Source: Actinomadura pelletieri DSM 43383
GTDB lineage: Bacteria; Actinomycetota; Actinomycetes; Streptosporangiales; Streptosporangiaceae
Assembly: GCF_003634705.1 (NCBI RefSeq)
Contig: NZ_RBWU01000005.1
Span: forward strand, 310,001 to 374,000
Direction of reading: 5' to 3'
Length of the DNA stretch: 64,000 bases
Under the pieces are notes generated by a model. That model was not told the DNA's origin, did no database searches, and worked only from the letters and a program-made list of their open reading frames with translations. Shown in pieces: positions 39,514 through 48,388 of the stretch. Numbering within the stretch: position 1 is the stretch's first letter; every line of letters begins with the position of its first letter. The translations under genes and the position numbers were made by a program.

Positions 39514-41228
39514 GTTCCCGCCCTCTCCGCGGCGTCCGCCGCCTCTCCCCTGGTCACGGTGGCCGCGTAGCGCGGCTCGGTCGTCAGCAGGTCGCGGTGC
39601 GCGCCCTCCGCCACGACCCGGCCGTCCTGGACGAAGGCGACATGGTCGGCGCGGTCCAGGATCAGCGGGCTGGTCGTGCACACCACGGTGGTGCGTCCCG
39701 CGCGCGCCGGGCCGAGGCGGTAGGCGATGCGCGCCTCGGTGTGTGCGTCCACGGCGCTGGTGGGCTCCACGAGGACGAGGACGTCCGGGTCGGCGGCGAG
39801 GGCACGGGCGAGGCGGAGCCGCTGCTGCTGCCCGCCGGAGAACTCCCGTCCGGCCTCGGCGACATGCGCGTCCAGCCCGGAGGACGCGACGACGTCCTCG
39901 GCGCACGCGGCGTGGATCGCCGCCTCCAGCACGGCCCGGTCCGCGTCCGGGTCACCGTCCGGTGCCAGGGACTCGGCCAGCGACCCGGAGAACAGCCGGT
40001 CCTCGTTCACGGCCACGAGGATCCGCTTCCGGACGTCCGCGACATCCTGCAGCGCGGCGCCGCCGAAGTCGACCTCGCCGGGCGTCCACCGGCCGAGCCG
40101 GTCGGCGATCGCCTGCGCGTCGCGCGGCTCGGCCGCCGCCACCGCCGTGATCCGTCCGGACCGTACGACCAGCCCGGACTCCAGGTCGACCAGGTCGGTG
40201 TCGGCGTCCGGACGGGCCGTCCCGGTGTCCCGCAGTTCGGGGTCGAGGTCCAGCAGCGTGGTGATCCGGCCCGCCGCCACCAACCCCTTGGTGATCTTGC
40301 CCGCGGCCTCGCCGAGGGTCTTCAGCGGGACGATCAAAAACACCGCGTAGCCGTAGAAGGCGACCAGCTCGCCCACGCCGATCGTGCCGTTCACGGCGAA
40401 CCTGGCGCCGACCCAGGTCACCAGCGCGATGAGCAGCCCGGGGAGCAGCACCTCGGCGCCGCTCAGCCGCGTCTCGGCCCGCGCCGCCGCCGTGCCCGCC
40501 GCGCGCACCCGTTGCGACTCGGCGCGGTACCGGCCGGAGAACAGCGCCTCGCCGCCGATGCCGCGCAGCACCCGCAGACCCGCGACCACGTCGGTGGCGT
40601 GGGTGCTCAGCTCGCCGACCAGCTCGCGGTGTTCGAGTTCCCGGTCCCGGTAGGGGCGCAGCAGCGGCGCCGCGAGGGCGAGGATCAGCGGGACGCCGAC
40701 CAGCACGATCAGGCCGAGCGGCGGTGAGGTCGACAGCAGGATGCCCGCGACGACGACGATCGCGACGACGGCGCCCGACCCCCGGGCGACGATGTCGAGG
40801 GTGTCGCCGATGTGGGCGACGTCCGTCAGGCCGACACTGACCACCTCGCCCGCGCTCAGCCGTTTCGGCAGCGTGCCGCCGAGCCGGGTGGCCTGCCGGG
40901 TGACGAGCTGGAGCGTCCGGTACGCGGAGGCCAGCCAGTTGTACACGGCGCACCGATGCCGGAGGACGCCCGTCACGGCCTGCACGACACCGAGGACGAG
41001 CAGCACGCCGCCCCAGGCGAGCAGCGCGCGCTCGTCCTTCGCCACGATGCCGTCGCCGATGGCCCGGCCGATCGCGGCGGGCATCAGCGCCTGACTGAGC
41101 ATCCAGAGCACGCCGAGCAGCGCACCCGCGGCGCTGCTGCGCCACTGGACGCGCAGCAGCCACAGCAGGTAGCGCGCTGGAGATCGATGGTCGGCGCCGT
41201 CAGGATCTTTCACGGGCAACGACTTCAC
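39510..41228 (-). CDS. ABC exporter half-transporter with degenerate nucleotide site
   Basis: 572 residues from a GTG at 41228 (a GTG five codons on is possible; neither has a strong ribosome-binding site). Six membrane segments in residues 20-310. In the ATPase domain the Walker A loop is gone (RITAVAAAEPRDAQAIADRL, about 359-378, with no GxxGxGKS) and the Walker B Asp is Val487 (VLVLVEPTSAVD), yet the signature FSGGQQQRLRLARAL (463-477) is perfect. It therefore cannot bind ATP at its own Walker site, but supplies the good signature to the partner. Translationally coupled to the downstream half-transporter. Confidence 0.88.
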   Translation of the reverse strand: MKSLPVKDPDGADHRSPARYLLWLLRVQWRSSAAGALLGVLWMLSQALMPAAIGRAIGDGIVAKDERALLAWGGVLLVLGVVQAVTGVLRHRCAVYNWLASAYRTLQLVTRQATRLGGTLPKRLSAGEVVSVGLTDVAHIGDTLDIVARGSGAVVAIVVVAGILLSTSPPLGLIVLVGVPLILALAAPLLRPYRDRELEHRELVGELSTHATDVVAGLRVLRGIGGEALFSGRYRAESQRVRAAGTAAARAETRLSGAEVLLPGLLIALVTWVGARFAVNGTIGVGELVAFYGYAVFLIVPLKTLGEAAGKITKGLVAAGRITTLLDLDPELRDTGTARPDADTDLVDLESGLVVRSGRITAVAAAEPRDAQAIADRLGRWTPGEVDFGGAALQDVADVRKRILVAVNEDRLFSGSLAESLAPDGDPDADRAVLEAAIHAACAEDVVASSGLDAHVAEAGREFSGGQQQRLRLARALAADPDVLVLVEPTSAVDAHTEARIAYRLGPARAGRTTVVCTTSPLILDRADHVAFVQDGRVVAEGAHRDLLTTEPRYAATVTRGEAADAAERAGT

Positions 41229-41602
41229 TGGCGAAGGTTATGCGGCTGATCGTCCGGACTTCGACTGGTTTTTCGGCGTGGAACCTCGGTTACGGACAGT
41301 CCGCAACCACTACTCTGGATGCGCGCTGGGGGTGCGCGGTGCGGTGGGGACACGCTAAGGTCGGATCGACGGAGCGTCGCTCCACCGCTCCATGAGCCGG
41401 GACCTCGGCGGCTAGGCCGAACGCCGCTTCCCCGGCGCGGCCCACCGCTCCCTGCGGCCGCAGGAACACGGCGGAACATCCAGGCCGTTGCCAAAGTGAA
41501 TGTTCTCGTCTTCGGGAGGTAGGAACGCCCAGGTCCCTGGAACGGGTTGGTCGAACCGGACGAGAGCCTTCAGCCGTCGCAAGCCCGACTTCGGAAGCCG
41601 TT
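41229..41602. other. Intergenic region, 374 bases
   Basis: Divergent spacer between the ABC exporter and the receiver-phosphatase gene. I see no gene. It contains a perfect 6-1-6 inverted repeat GGAGCGTCGCTCC at 41371-41383 and several GGAAC elements close to the phosphatase (for example at 41522) that could belong to an ECF-type promoter, but no convincing -10 partner. Confidence 0.5.
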
Positions 41603-42868
41603 GTGAGCACCATCAGTCATCAGACGCACCCGTACACGCCCGGGGCCGAGGACAGGATCGACCTGCTCCTCATCGACGACGACCCCTCCGACGTCCTCAA
41701 GGTCGAGAAGATGCTCGCCGAGAGCGGTATGGACGTCGGTATCACGGTCGCCGCCGACCTCGCCGCCGCCAGGCGGGCGGCGACACGACGCACCCACTGC
41801 ATCCTCGTCGACCTGTCCACCCCCGGCATCGACCGCCTCGACGGGCTGCGGCAGGTGCTGGCCCTGTCCGGGTCGGCCGCGGTCGTCGTTCTCACCGGGC
41901 TGGACGACGCGTATCTCGGCGTCCGGGCCGTCGCCGCGGGCGCCGAGGACTACCTGGTGAAACAGGAGGTCGACGCGCCGCTTCTGGCACGCGCCATCCG
42001 CTACGCGATCGAGCGCAAGCGCTCGGAGGAGACCGAGCGGCGGCTCGTCGAGGCCCGGATCCTCGGCCGCGAGAACGCCCGGCTCGAGCGCGGGCTGCTG
42101 CCCGTCCCGCTGATCGACGACCCGTCGCTGCGGCACCACACCCGTTACCGGCCGGGACGCCGCCGGGCGCTGCTCGGCGGCGACTTCTACGACACGGTGC
42201 AGACCGAGGGCGGCGCCGTCCATCTGATGATCGGGGACGTCGCCGGGCACGGCCCGGACGAGGCGGCCCTCGGTGTCCAGCTCCGGATGGCGTGGCGGAC
42301 GCTCGTGCTCGCCGGACACACCGGCGAGCAGCTCCTCGGCACCCTCGACACCGTCCTCGGCCACGAGCGGCGCAGCGAGGAGATCTTCACCACACTCTGC
42401 ATGATCACCATCGCGCCGTCACGGCGGACCGCGCGGATGCATCTGGCCGGCCATCCCGCGCCGCTGCTCTTCCGTGAGACGCCGGGCGACGGGCTGTCGG
42501 CCACGGACATGTTCGAGGTGTCGGCGCTGCCGGAGTACGCGCACGGCCCCGCGCTCGGTCTGGTGCCCGGCGCGGAGTGGCCGACCACCGAGATCGACCT
42601 CGGCGAGTCGTGGAGCCTGATGCTCTACACCGACGGTCTGATCGAAGGACGGGTCGGCGCGGGCGCGGAGCGGCTCGGCACCGACGGCCTCGTCGAACTG
42701 GCCCGGACCGCGCGCGGCAAGGGCGCCACCGGCCGGTCCCTCATCGACGAGCTCGTCGGCGACGTCGAACGCCTCAACGGCGACGCGCTGACCGACGACC
42801 TGGCCATCCTGCTGCTGTCCCGGACACCGGGCGCGCGCCCCGGCCCACCCCCGCCCGAACGTCCCTGA
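41603..42868 (+). CDS. Response regulator fused to PP2C-type (SpoIIE/RsbU) phosphatase
   Basis: 421 residues from a GTG with GGAAG upstream. Residues 20-135 are a receiver domain with the acidic pocket DDD (25-27), phospho-acceptor Asp70, Thr98 and Lys120, all in place. A linker helix (RYAIERKRSEETERRLVEARILGREN) leads to a SpoIIE-type Mn-dependent phosphatase: GGDFYD, MIGDVAGHGPDEAA, LYTDGLIEGR and ALTDDLAILLL. This design is used in partner-switching control of sigma factors, where phosphorylation of the receiver turns on dephosphorylation of an anti-sigma antagonist. No kinase, anti-sigma or antagonist gene is adjacent. Pro-rich tail. Confidence 0.9.
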   Translation: MSTISHQTHPYTPGAEDRIDLLLIDDDPSDVLKVEKMLAESGMDVGITVAADLAAARRAATRRTHCILVDLSTPGIDRLDGLRQVLALSGSAAVVVLTGLDDAYLGVRAVAAGAEDYLVKQEVDAPLLARAIRYAIERKRSEETERRLVEARILGRENARLERGLLPVPLIDDPSLRHHTRYRPGRRRALLGGDFYDTVQTEGGAVHLMIGDVAGHGPDEAALGVQLRMAWRTLVLAGHTGEQLLGTLDTVLGHERRSEEIFTTLCMITIAPSRRTARMHLAGHPAPLLFRETPGDGLSATDMFEVSALPEYAHGPALGLVPGAEWPTTEIDLGESWSLMLYTDGLIEGRVGAGAERLGTDGLVELARTARGKGATGRSLIDELVGDVERLNGDALTDDLAILLLSRTPGARPGPPPPERP

Positions 42869-42999
42869 CCTGGCGCTGGACCCGGCCCTGGCCCCGGCCC
42901 CGAACCCGGCCCTGACCTGGTGCTCGGCCGGTCCGTCCGGGGTCGTGCCGCGCCGTCAAGGTCGTTCGGATCACTCTCCGGGTGAGTTCCCGGACGTTC

Positions 43000-43015
43000 T
43001 GTGACGTCACTCACC
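43000..43015. promoter_or_regulatory. Candidate Crp site upstream of sdhC
   Basis: TGTGACGTCACTCACC matches the Crp consensus TGTGA-N6-TCACA at 9 of 10 informative positions, 121 bases before the sdhC start. A Crp-family gene lies 5 kb downstream in this window. The surrounding 267-base spacer holds no gene; its left part has short GC-rich direct repeats. Confidence 0.55.
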
Positions 43016-43061
43016 TACCCGTTCGTCCGGGAACGCCCTTAACGCCCGTTCTCCTTGCTTC

Positions 43062-43076
43062 ATAGCCTATGGCTAT
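43062..43076. promoter_or_regulatory. Perfect dyad ATAGCCTATGGCTAT in the sdhC promoter
   Basis: A perfect 6-3-6 inverted repeat with the T-N11-A form of LysR-type sites (and the ATAG-N7-CTAT core known from OxyR sites), 60 bases before the sdhC start. A LysR gene lies just after this operon and the arginase-family gene. AT-rich, so it may also overlap the -10 region. Confidence 0.5.
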
Positions 43077-43135
43077 CGAATCGAGTGCTCTGATGACTTG
43101 GAACTCTTTCCCCAGGCAGACATAGCGTTCGCGAT

Positions 43136-43825
43136 GTGGCTGTAGCGATACCCGCGATCTACCGATCGACCGTCGGCAAGAAGGCCGTCATGGCCGTGAC
43201 CGGCGGCATCCTCGTGCTGTACCTGATCGCGCACATGGTCGGGAATCTGAAGATCTTCCTCGGGGCGGAGGACTTCAACCACTACGCGCACTGGCTGCGC
43301 ACGATCGGCGAGCCCGCGGTGCCGCGCCGCACCGTCCTCACGCTCATCGAGGTCGTACTCGGGGTCTCGGTCGTCCTGCACATGTGGTCGGCGGTGTCGC
43401 TCGCCCGGCGCGCGTCCGCCGCGCGACCCGTCAAGTACCAGTCGAAGAAGAAGTCGCACGCGCAGGGCTACGCGGTCCGCACGATGCGGTACGGCGGCGT
43501 CATCATCGCCGTGTACGTCGTCTGGCATCTGCTCGATCTGACGTTCTTCGTCGTGAACCCCAAGGGCTCCGACGCCACCCCGTACGAGCGGATGGTCGCC
43601 GACTTCGATCCGTCCCGCTGGTACATCACCGTCTGGTACGTCCTCGCGATCGCGCTCGTCGGCCTGCACCTCCACCACGGCATCTGGAGCGCGTTCCAGA
43701 CCCTCGGCCTGCGCACCCCGCGCCGCGACCGCGCCCTGCGGGGCATCGCCGCCATCGTCGCCGCGCTCGTGACGCTCGGCTTCGTCTCCGTCCCCCTGTC
43801 CATCACATTCGGGTGGGTGAGCTGA
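43136..43825 (+). CDS. sdhC: Succinate dehydrogenase cytochrome b subunit (b558 type)
   Basis: 229 residues from a GTG. Five membrane segments (AVMAVTGGILVLYLIAHMVGNL; TLIEVVLGVSVVLHMWSAVSLA; GVIIAVYVVWHLLDLTFFVV; ITVWYVLAIALVGLHLHHGIWSAF; GIAAIVAALVTLGFVSVPLSI) carry His residues suited to two haems (AHMVGN, LHMWSA, WHLL, LHLHHG). This is the single-subunit, two-haem anchor found with menaquinone-linked succinate dehydrogenases/fumarate reductases of Bacillus and actinomycetes. First gene of sdhCAB; 2 bases before sdhA. Confidence 0.88.
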   Translation: MAVAIPAIYRSTVGKKAVMAVTGGILVLYLIAHMVGNLKIFLGAEDFNHYAHWLRTIGEPAVPRRTVLTLIEVVLGVSVVLHMWSAVSLARRASAARPVKYQSKKKSHAQGYAVRTMRYGGVIIAVYVVWHLLDLTFFVVNPKGSDATPYERMVADFDPSRWYITVWYVLAIALVGLHLHHGIWSAFQTLGLRTPRRDRALRGIAAIVAALVTLGFVSVPLSITFGWVS

Positions 43826-43827
43826 CC

Positions 43828-45762
43828 ATGGACGACTTCTACACGACCGGCGAGCCGATCGCCGACACCAAGGCGCCGGCCGGTCCCATCGAGGAGCGCT
43901 GGACGACCCGCAGGTTCGAGGCCAAGCAGGTCAACCCGGCCAACAAGCGCAAGAAGAAGATCATCATCATCGGCACGGGGCTGGCGGGCGGGTCCGCCGG
44001 CGCGACCCTCGCCGAGGCCGGCTACCAGGTCGTCCAGTTCTGCTTCCAGGACTCCCCGCGCCGCGCCCACTCGATCGCCGCGCAGGGCGGCATCAACGCC
44101 GCCAAGAACTACCGCAACGACGGCGACAGCGTGTACCGGCTGTTCTACGAGACGGTCAAGGGCGGCGACTTCCGATCCCGCGAGTCGAACGTGTACCGGC
44201 TGGCCGACATCTCCCGGAACATCATCGACCAGTGCGTCGCGCAGGGCGTCCCGTTCGCCCGCGAGTACGGCGGCCTGCTCGACAACCGCTCGTTCGGCGG
44301 GACGCAGGTCTCCCGCACCTTCTACGCCCGCGGGCAGACCGGCCAGCAGCTCCTCCTCGGCGCCTACCAGGCCCTGATGCGGCAGGTCGAGGCCGGGAAC
44401 GTGGAGCTGCACCCGCGGCACGAGATGCTCGACCTCATCATGGAGGACGGGCGGGCCCGCGGCGTCGTCGTCCGCAACCTCATCACCGGCGAGATCGGGC
44501 ACCACACCGCCGACGCGGTGGTACTGGCGTCCGGCGGCTACGGCAACGTGTACTTCCTGTCCACGAACGCGATGGGCTCGAACGTCACCGCGTCGTGGCG
44601 CGCCCACCGGCACGGCGCCCTGTTCGCCAACCCGTGCTACACGCAGATCCACCCGACGTGCATCCCGGTCAGCGGCGACCACCAGTCCAAGCTGACCCTC
44701 ATGTCGGAGTCGCTGCGCAACGACGGCCGTGTGTGGGTGCCGAAGGAGCGCGGCGACACCCGCGCGCCCGGCGACATCCCCGAGGACGAGCGCGACTACT
44801 ACCTGGAGCGCATCTACCCGTCGTTCGGCAACCTCGTCCCGCGTGACATCGCGTCCCGCGCCGCGAAGAACGTGTGCGACGAGGGACGCGGCGTCGGCCC
44901 CGGCGGTCTCGGCGTCTACCTCGACTTCGCCGACGCGATCGAGCGGCTCGGCCGCGACAAGGTCGAGGCCAAGTACGGCAACCTCTTCGAGATGTACGAG
45001 CGCATCACCGGCGAGAACCCGTACGAGACGCCGATGCGCATCTACCCGGCCGTCCACTACACGATGGGCGGGCTGTGGGTGGACTACGACCTGGAGTCCA
45101 CCATCCCGGGGCTGTTCGTCATCGGCGAGGCGAACTTCTCCGACCACGGCGCGAACCGGCTCGGCGCGTCCGCGCTGATGCAGGGCCTCGCGGACGGCTA
45201 CTTCGTCCTGCCGAACACCATCAACGACTACATCGCCCGCAACAACTTCCCCCCGGTCGCCGACAAGGCCGTCACCGAGGCGGAGGAGAGGGTCCGGACG
45301 CGCATCGACAAGCTCCTGTCGGTGGACGGCGACCGTTCCGTCGACTCGTTCCACCGCGAACTCGGCCACATCATGTGGGAGTACTGCGGCATGGAGCGCA
45401 CCGAGGAGGGCCTGCGCAAGGCGCTCGACCTCATCCCGGCCCTGCGCGCCGAGTTCTGGGAACGCGTCAAGGTCACCGGCAAGGGCGAGGAGCTGAACCA
45501 GCAACTGGAGAAGGCCGGCCGCGTCGCCGACTTCTTCGAGCTGGCCGAGCTGATGGTCGTCGACGCGCTGCACCGCACCGAGTCCTGCGGCGGCCACTTC
45601 CGCGCCGAGAGCCAGGACGAGGACGGCGAGGCCAAGCGCGACGACGACGCCTTCTCCTACGTCGCCGCCTGGGAGTGGGCCGGGGAAGGCGCGCGGCCCG
45701 TCCTCCACAAAGAGGCCCTCAACTTCGAATACGTCAAGCCGACTCAGAGGTCGTACAAGTGA
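43828..45762 (+). CDS. sdhA: Succinate dehydrogenase / fumarate reductase flavoprotein subunit
   Basis: 644 residues. The FAD-binding Rossmann motif is IIIIGTGLAGGSAGATLAEAGY (about 45-65); covalent FAD is expected on the His in RRAHSIAAQGG. Catalytic segments: HPTCIPVSGDHQSKLTLMSESLRNDGRVWVP, RDIASRAAKNVC and the substrate loop HYTMGGLWVDYDLESTIPGLFVIGEANFSDHGANRLGASALMQG. The sequence type goes with the b558 anchor upstream. It oxidises succinate to fumarate on the cytoplasmic side of the membrane. The sdhB start overlaps its stop (GTGA). Confidence 0.92.
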   Translation: MDDFYTTGEPIADTKAPAGPIEERWTTRRFEAKQVNPANKRKKKIIIIGTGLAGGSAGATLAEAGYQVVQFCFQDSPRRAHSIAAQGGINAAKNYRNDGDSVYRLFYETVKGGDFRSRESNVYRLADISRNIIDQCVAQGVPFAREYGGLLDNRSFGGTQVSRTFYARGQTGQQLLLGAYQALMRQVEAGNVELHPRHEMLDLIMEDGRARGVVVRNLITGEIGHHTADAVVLASGGYGNVYFLSTNAMGSNVTASWRAHRHGALFANPCYTQIHPTCIPVSGDHQSKLTLMSESLRNDGRVWVPKERGDTRAPGDIPEDERDYYLERIYPSFGNLVPRDIASRAAKNVCDEGRGVGPGGLGVYLDFADAIERLGRDKVEAKYGNLFEMYERITGENPYETPMRIYPAVHYTMGGLWVDYDLESTIPGLFVIGEANFSDHGANRLGASALMQGLADGYFVLPNTINDYIARNNFPPVADKAVTEAEERVRTRIDKLLSVDGDRSVDSFHRELGHIMWEYCGMERTEEGLRKALDLIPALRAEFWERVKVTGKGEELNQQLEKAGRVADFFELAELMVVDALHRTESCGGHFRAESQDEDGEAKRDDDAFSYVAAWEWAGEGARPVLHKEALNFEYVKPTQRSYK

Positions 45763-46511
45763 AGCTCACCCTGCGCGTCTGGCGCCAGAGCAACCCGGCG
45801 GACAAGGGCCGGATGGTCGAGTACGAACTCGACGACGTCTCCCCCGACGCCTCCTTCCTGGAGATGCTGGACGTCCTCAACGAGAAGCTCATCGCGTCCG
45901 GTGAGGAGCCGGTGGCGTTCGACCACGACTGCCGCGAGGGCATCTGCGGCATGTGCTCCCTGGTCATCAACGGCACCCCGCACGGCCCCGAACGCAACAC
46001 CACCACCTGCCAGCTGCACATGCGCAAGTTCAAGGACGGCGAGGTCATCGACGTCGAACCGTGGCGCGCGTCGGCGTTCCCGGTGGTGAAGGACCTCGTC
46101 GTCGACCGTTCGGCGTTCGACCGGATCATCCAGTCGGGCGGCTTCATCACCGCCCCGACCGGCACCGCGCCCGAGGCGCACGCGACACCGGTCCCGAAGC
46201 CGGACGCCGACCAGGCGTTCGAGGCCGCCGAGTGCATCGGCTGCGGCGCCTGCGTCGCGGCCTGCCCGAACGGCTCCGCCGCCCTGTTCCTCGGCGCCAA
46301 GATCACCCACCTCGGGCTGATGCCGCAGGGTCAGCCGGAACGCTGGGACCGCGTCGTGTCCATGCTGGACACCCATGACGAGGAGGGCTTCGGCGGCTGC
46401 ACCAACACCGGCGAGTGCACCGTCGCCTGCCCCAAGGGCATCCCCCTCGACGTCATCGGGCGGCTCAACCACGACTACCTGAAGGCCACCGCGGGCGGCC
46501 GCAACCGCTGA
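45759..46511 (+). CDS. sdhB: Succinate dehydrogenase / fumarate reductase iron-sulfur subunit
   Basis: 250 residues from a GTG in the sdhA stop. The [2Fe-2S] cluster ligands are in CREGICGMC and the later TCQLHM Cys; the [4Fe-4S]/[3Fe-4S] ligands are in CIGCGACVAACPNGS and CTNTGECTVACPKGI. This carries electrons from the flavoprotein to the haem subunit. The order C-A-B, with overlaps, makes a complete complex. Confidence 0.93.
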   Translation: MKLTLRVWRQSNPADKGRMVEYELDDVSPDASFLEMLDVLNEKLIASGEEPVAFDHDCREGICGMCSLVINGTPHGPERNTTTCQLHMRKFKDGEVIDVEPWRASAFPVVKDLVVDRSAFDRIIQSGGFITAPTGTAPEAHATPVPKPDADQAFEAAECIGCGACVAACPNGSAALFLGAKITHLGLMPQGQPERWDRVVSMLDTHDEEGFGGCTNTGECTVACPKGIPLDVIGRLNHDYLKATAGGRNR

Positions 46512-46534
46512 CCGCGATCTTCTACTGTGGTCGT

Positions 46535-47281
46535 ATGACGATCACGTTGGTTCCGTACCACCAGGACGAAAGGCTGCCCGACTCGTCCTTCCCCCTGCCC
46601 GGCGACGACATCGTCACGATCACCCGGGACCTGCCGGACGGCGACGTGTGGACGCGTCTCGCCGCGCTGTACGAGCCGGTCGCCGCCGAGGTCGCGGACC
46701 AGCTCGGCGGCGGGACCGTCCCGTCGGTCGTGTCCGGTGACTGTCTCATCGCCGAGGCGGTCCTCGCGGGGATGCAGCGGGCCGGGCTCGAACCGTCCAT
46801 CATCTGGTACGACGCCCACGGGGACGTCCACTCGGTGGCGAGTTCCACCTCCGGCTACATCGGCGGGATGCCGCTCCGGCAGATCCTCGGCACCGACACC
46901 GAACTGCTCGTGGACCGGCTGGGGCTGCGCCCGCTCCCCGAGGAACGCGCCGTCCTCGTCGACGCCCGCGACCTCGACCCGGGCGAGACCGAGTACCTCG
47001 CGACGTCGAAGATCAGGCGCTGCGGCGTGGACGACGTCGTCCTGCCCGAAGGACCGCTCCTCCTGCACATCGACCTGGACGTCATCGACGACGGCGACCT
47101 GCCCGGCATGAAGTTCCCCGTCGGCGACGGCCCCTCCGCCGAGTCGGTGCTCGCGTCCGCGCGCCGCATCATGGACACCGGACGCGTCGCCGCCCTGGAC
47201 CTCGCCTGCCCCTGGCACCCGCCCGAAGGCGACGACAACGCCATTCGGGGCCGCATCCTCAAGGATCTCCTGCCCGCCTGA
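46535..47281 (+). CDS. Arginase/ureohydrolase-family protein
   Basis: 248 residues, shorter than arginases (about 300). Metal-ligand motifs are YDAHGDVHS (Asp93, His95, Asp97) and HIDLDVIDDGD, as in Mn2+ ureohydrolases. The first family motif GGDHS is changed to SGDCL, so the usual His ligand is Cys70. The substrate-specificity loops of arginase, agmatinase and formiminoglutamase are not recognisable, so the substrate is unknown. Follows sdhB by 23 bases with a weak ribosome-binding site; it may be read from the sdh transcript or leaderless. Confidence 0.75.
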   Translation: MTITLVPYHQDERLPDSSFPLPGDDIVTITRDLPDGDVWTRLAALYEPVAAEVADQLGGGTVPSVVSGDCLIAEAVLAGMQRAGLEPSIIWYDAHGDVHSVASSTSGYIGGMPLRQILGTDTELLVDRLGLRPLPEERAVLVDARDLDPGETEYLATSKIRRCGVDDVVLPEGPLLLHIDLDVIDDGDLPGMKFPVGDGPSAESVLASARRIMDTGRVAALDLACPWHPPEGDDNAIRGRILKDLLPA

Positions 47282-47302
47282 CGAGGGGGCCGATCCCCGT
47301 CA
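47279..47302. terminator. Small imperfect hairpin between arginase-family and LysR genes
   Basis: TGAC...GGGG pairs with CCCC...GTCA (47295-47302) with a 2-base bulge and a short loop, spanning both stop codons of convergent genes. Weak. Confidence 0.35.
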
Positions 47303-48310
47303 GCCGTGGACGAGGGTCTCGACGCCGGCGGGGAGGCTGCCCGCCAGACCGGCCTCCACGAGGAACGTCTGCAGGGTGTCCTGGAAGGCGCGGGCCGCGT
47401 GGGTGAGCTCGACGTCCTTGCGGTGGGCGAGCGCGACCGTCCGGAGCAGTCCCGGGCCGTGGCGACCGCGCCGCGCCTCCTCGTCCGGCAGGACGAGCGG
47501 CGTCCCGCGCAGGCCGGGCCGTCCGGCGAGGACCATGCTCGGCACGACCGCGACACCGAGCCCGACCTCGACGAACCGCAGCACGGCGTCCATCTCGCCG
47601 CCCTCCACCGCGAACCTGGGCTCGAACCCGGCCGCCCGGCACGCGCCGATCGTCGCCTCCCGCAGGTCGTATCCGGGACGGAACATCACCAGCGGACGGT
47701 TCCGGAGATCCTCGATGCGCAGGTACGGGCGTCGCGGAAGCTGCGCCGCCTTCGCGGCCTGAAGGGACCGCTCCGGCGCGCCCTGCTCCGGGCCCGCCGG
47801 CGAGGCCACCACCAGGTTCTCGCGGAGGATCGGAATCGTGTCCAGGGGCGGGTCGCCGTGCAGCGGGAGGATGACCAGCGCCATGTCGAGGGAGCCCCGG
47901 GTCAGCTCGCGGACGAGGTCACGCGACCCGCCCTCCTCGACGATGAGCTGGATTCCCGGGTAGGCGTCGTGGAAGCGGCGCAGCACGTCCGCCAGCAGGC
48001 CCGCGCACAGGGACGGTGTGGCGCCGAGCCGCACCCGCCCCCGCTTCAACCCGACCAGTTCCTGCACTTCCAGGCGGGCGGTGTCGACATCGGCCAGGAT
48101 GCGTTTCGCCAGCGGCAGCAGCGCCTCACCGGCGGGCGTCAGGGTGATGTTGCCGCGGGCGCGGCTGAACAGCGAGACGTTCAGCTCGGTCTCCAGCGCG
48201 CGGATCTGCTTGGACAGCGACGGCTGCGCCACCCGCAGAAGCTCGGCGGCCTGCGTGAAGTGGCGCACCTCCGCGACCGCGACGAAGTAGGCGAGCTGCT
48301 GCAACTGCAT
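47300..48310 (-). CDS. LysR family transcriptional regulator
   Basis: 336 residues from the ATG at 48310 (MQLQQLAYFVAVAEVRHFTQAAELLRVAQPSLSKQIRALETELNVSLFSR), the exact LysR N-terminal HTH; the extra in-frame codons upstream have no such motif. The C-terminal periplasmic-binding-like effector domain follows (RVRLGATPSLCAGLLADVLRRFHDAYPGIQLIVEEGGSRDLVRELTRGSLDMALVI). The tail of about 40 residues after it is longer than usual. It is convergent with the sdhCAB/arginase genes, so it may control that operon through the dyad at 43062-43076; this is inference. Confidence 0.88.
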   Translation of the reverse strand: MQLQQLAYFVAVAEVRHFTQAAELLRVAQPSLSKQIRALETELNVSLFSRARGNITLTPAGEALLPLAKRILADVDTARLEVQELVGLKRGRVRLGATPSLCAGLLADVLRRFHDAYPGIQLIVEEGGSRDLVRELTRGSLDMALVILPLHGDPPLDTIPILRENLVVASPAGPEQGAPERSLQAAKAAQLPRRPYLRIEDLRNRPLVMFRPGYDLREATIGACRAAGFEPRFAVEGGEMDAVLRFVEVGLGVAVVPSMVLAGRPGLRGTPLVLPDEEARRGRHGPGLLRTVALAHRKDVELTHAARAFQDTLQTFLVEAGLAGSLPAGVETLVHG

Positions 48311-48388
48311 CCAGCACAGAGTACGGGGCCTTCGGGCCGGGCCGAGCACTCGCCCGCCGGTTGAGCAGGCCGTTCGGGCGGGACCGGG

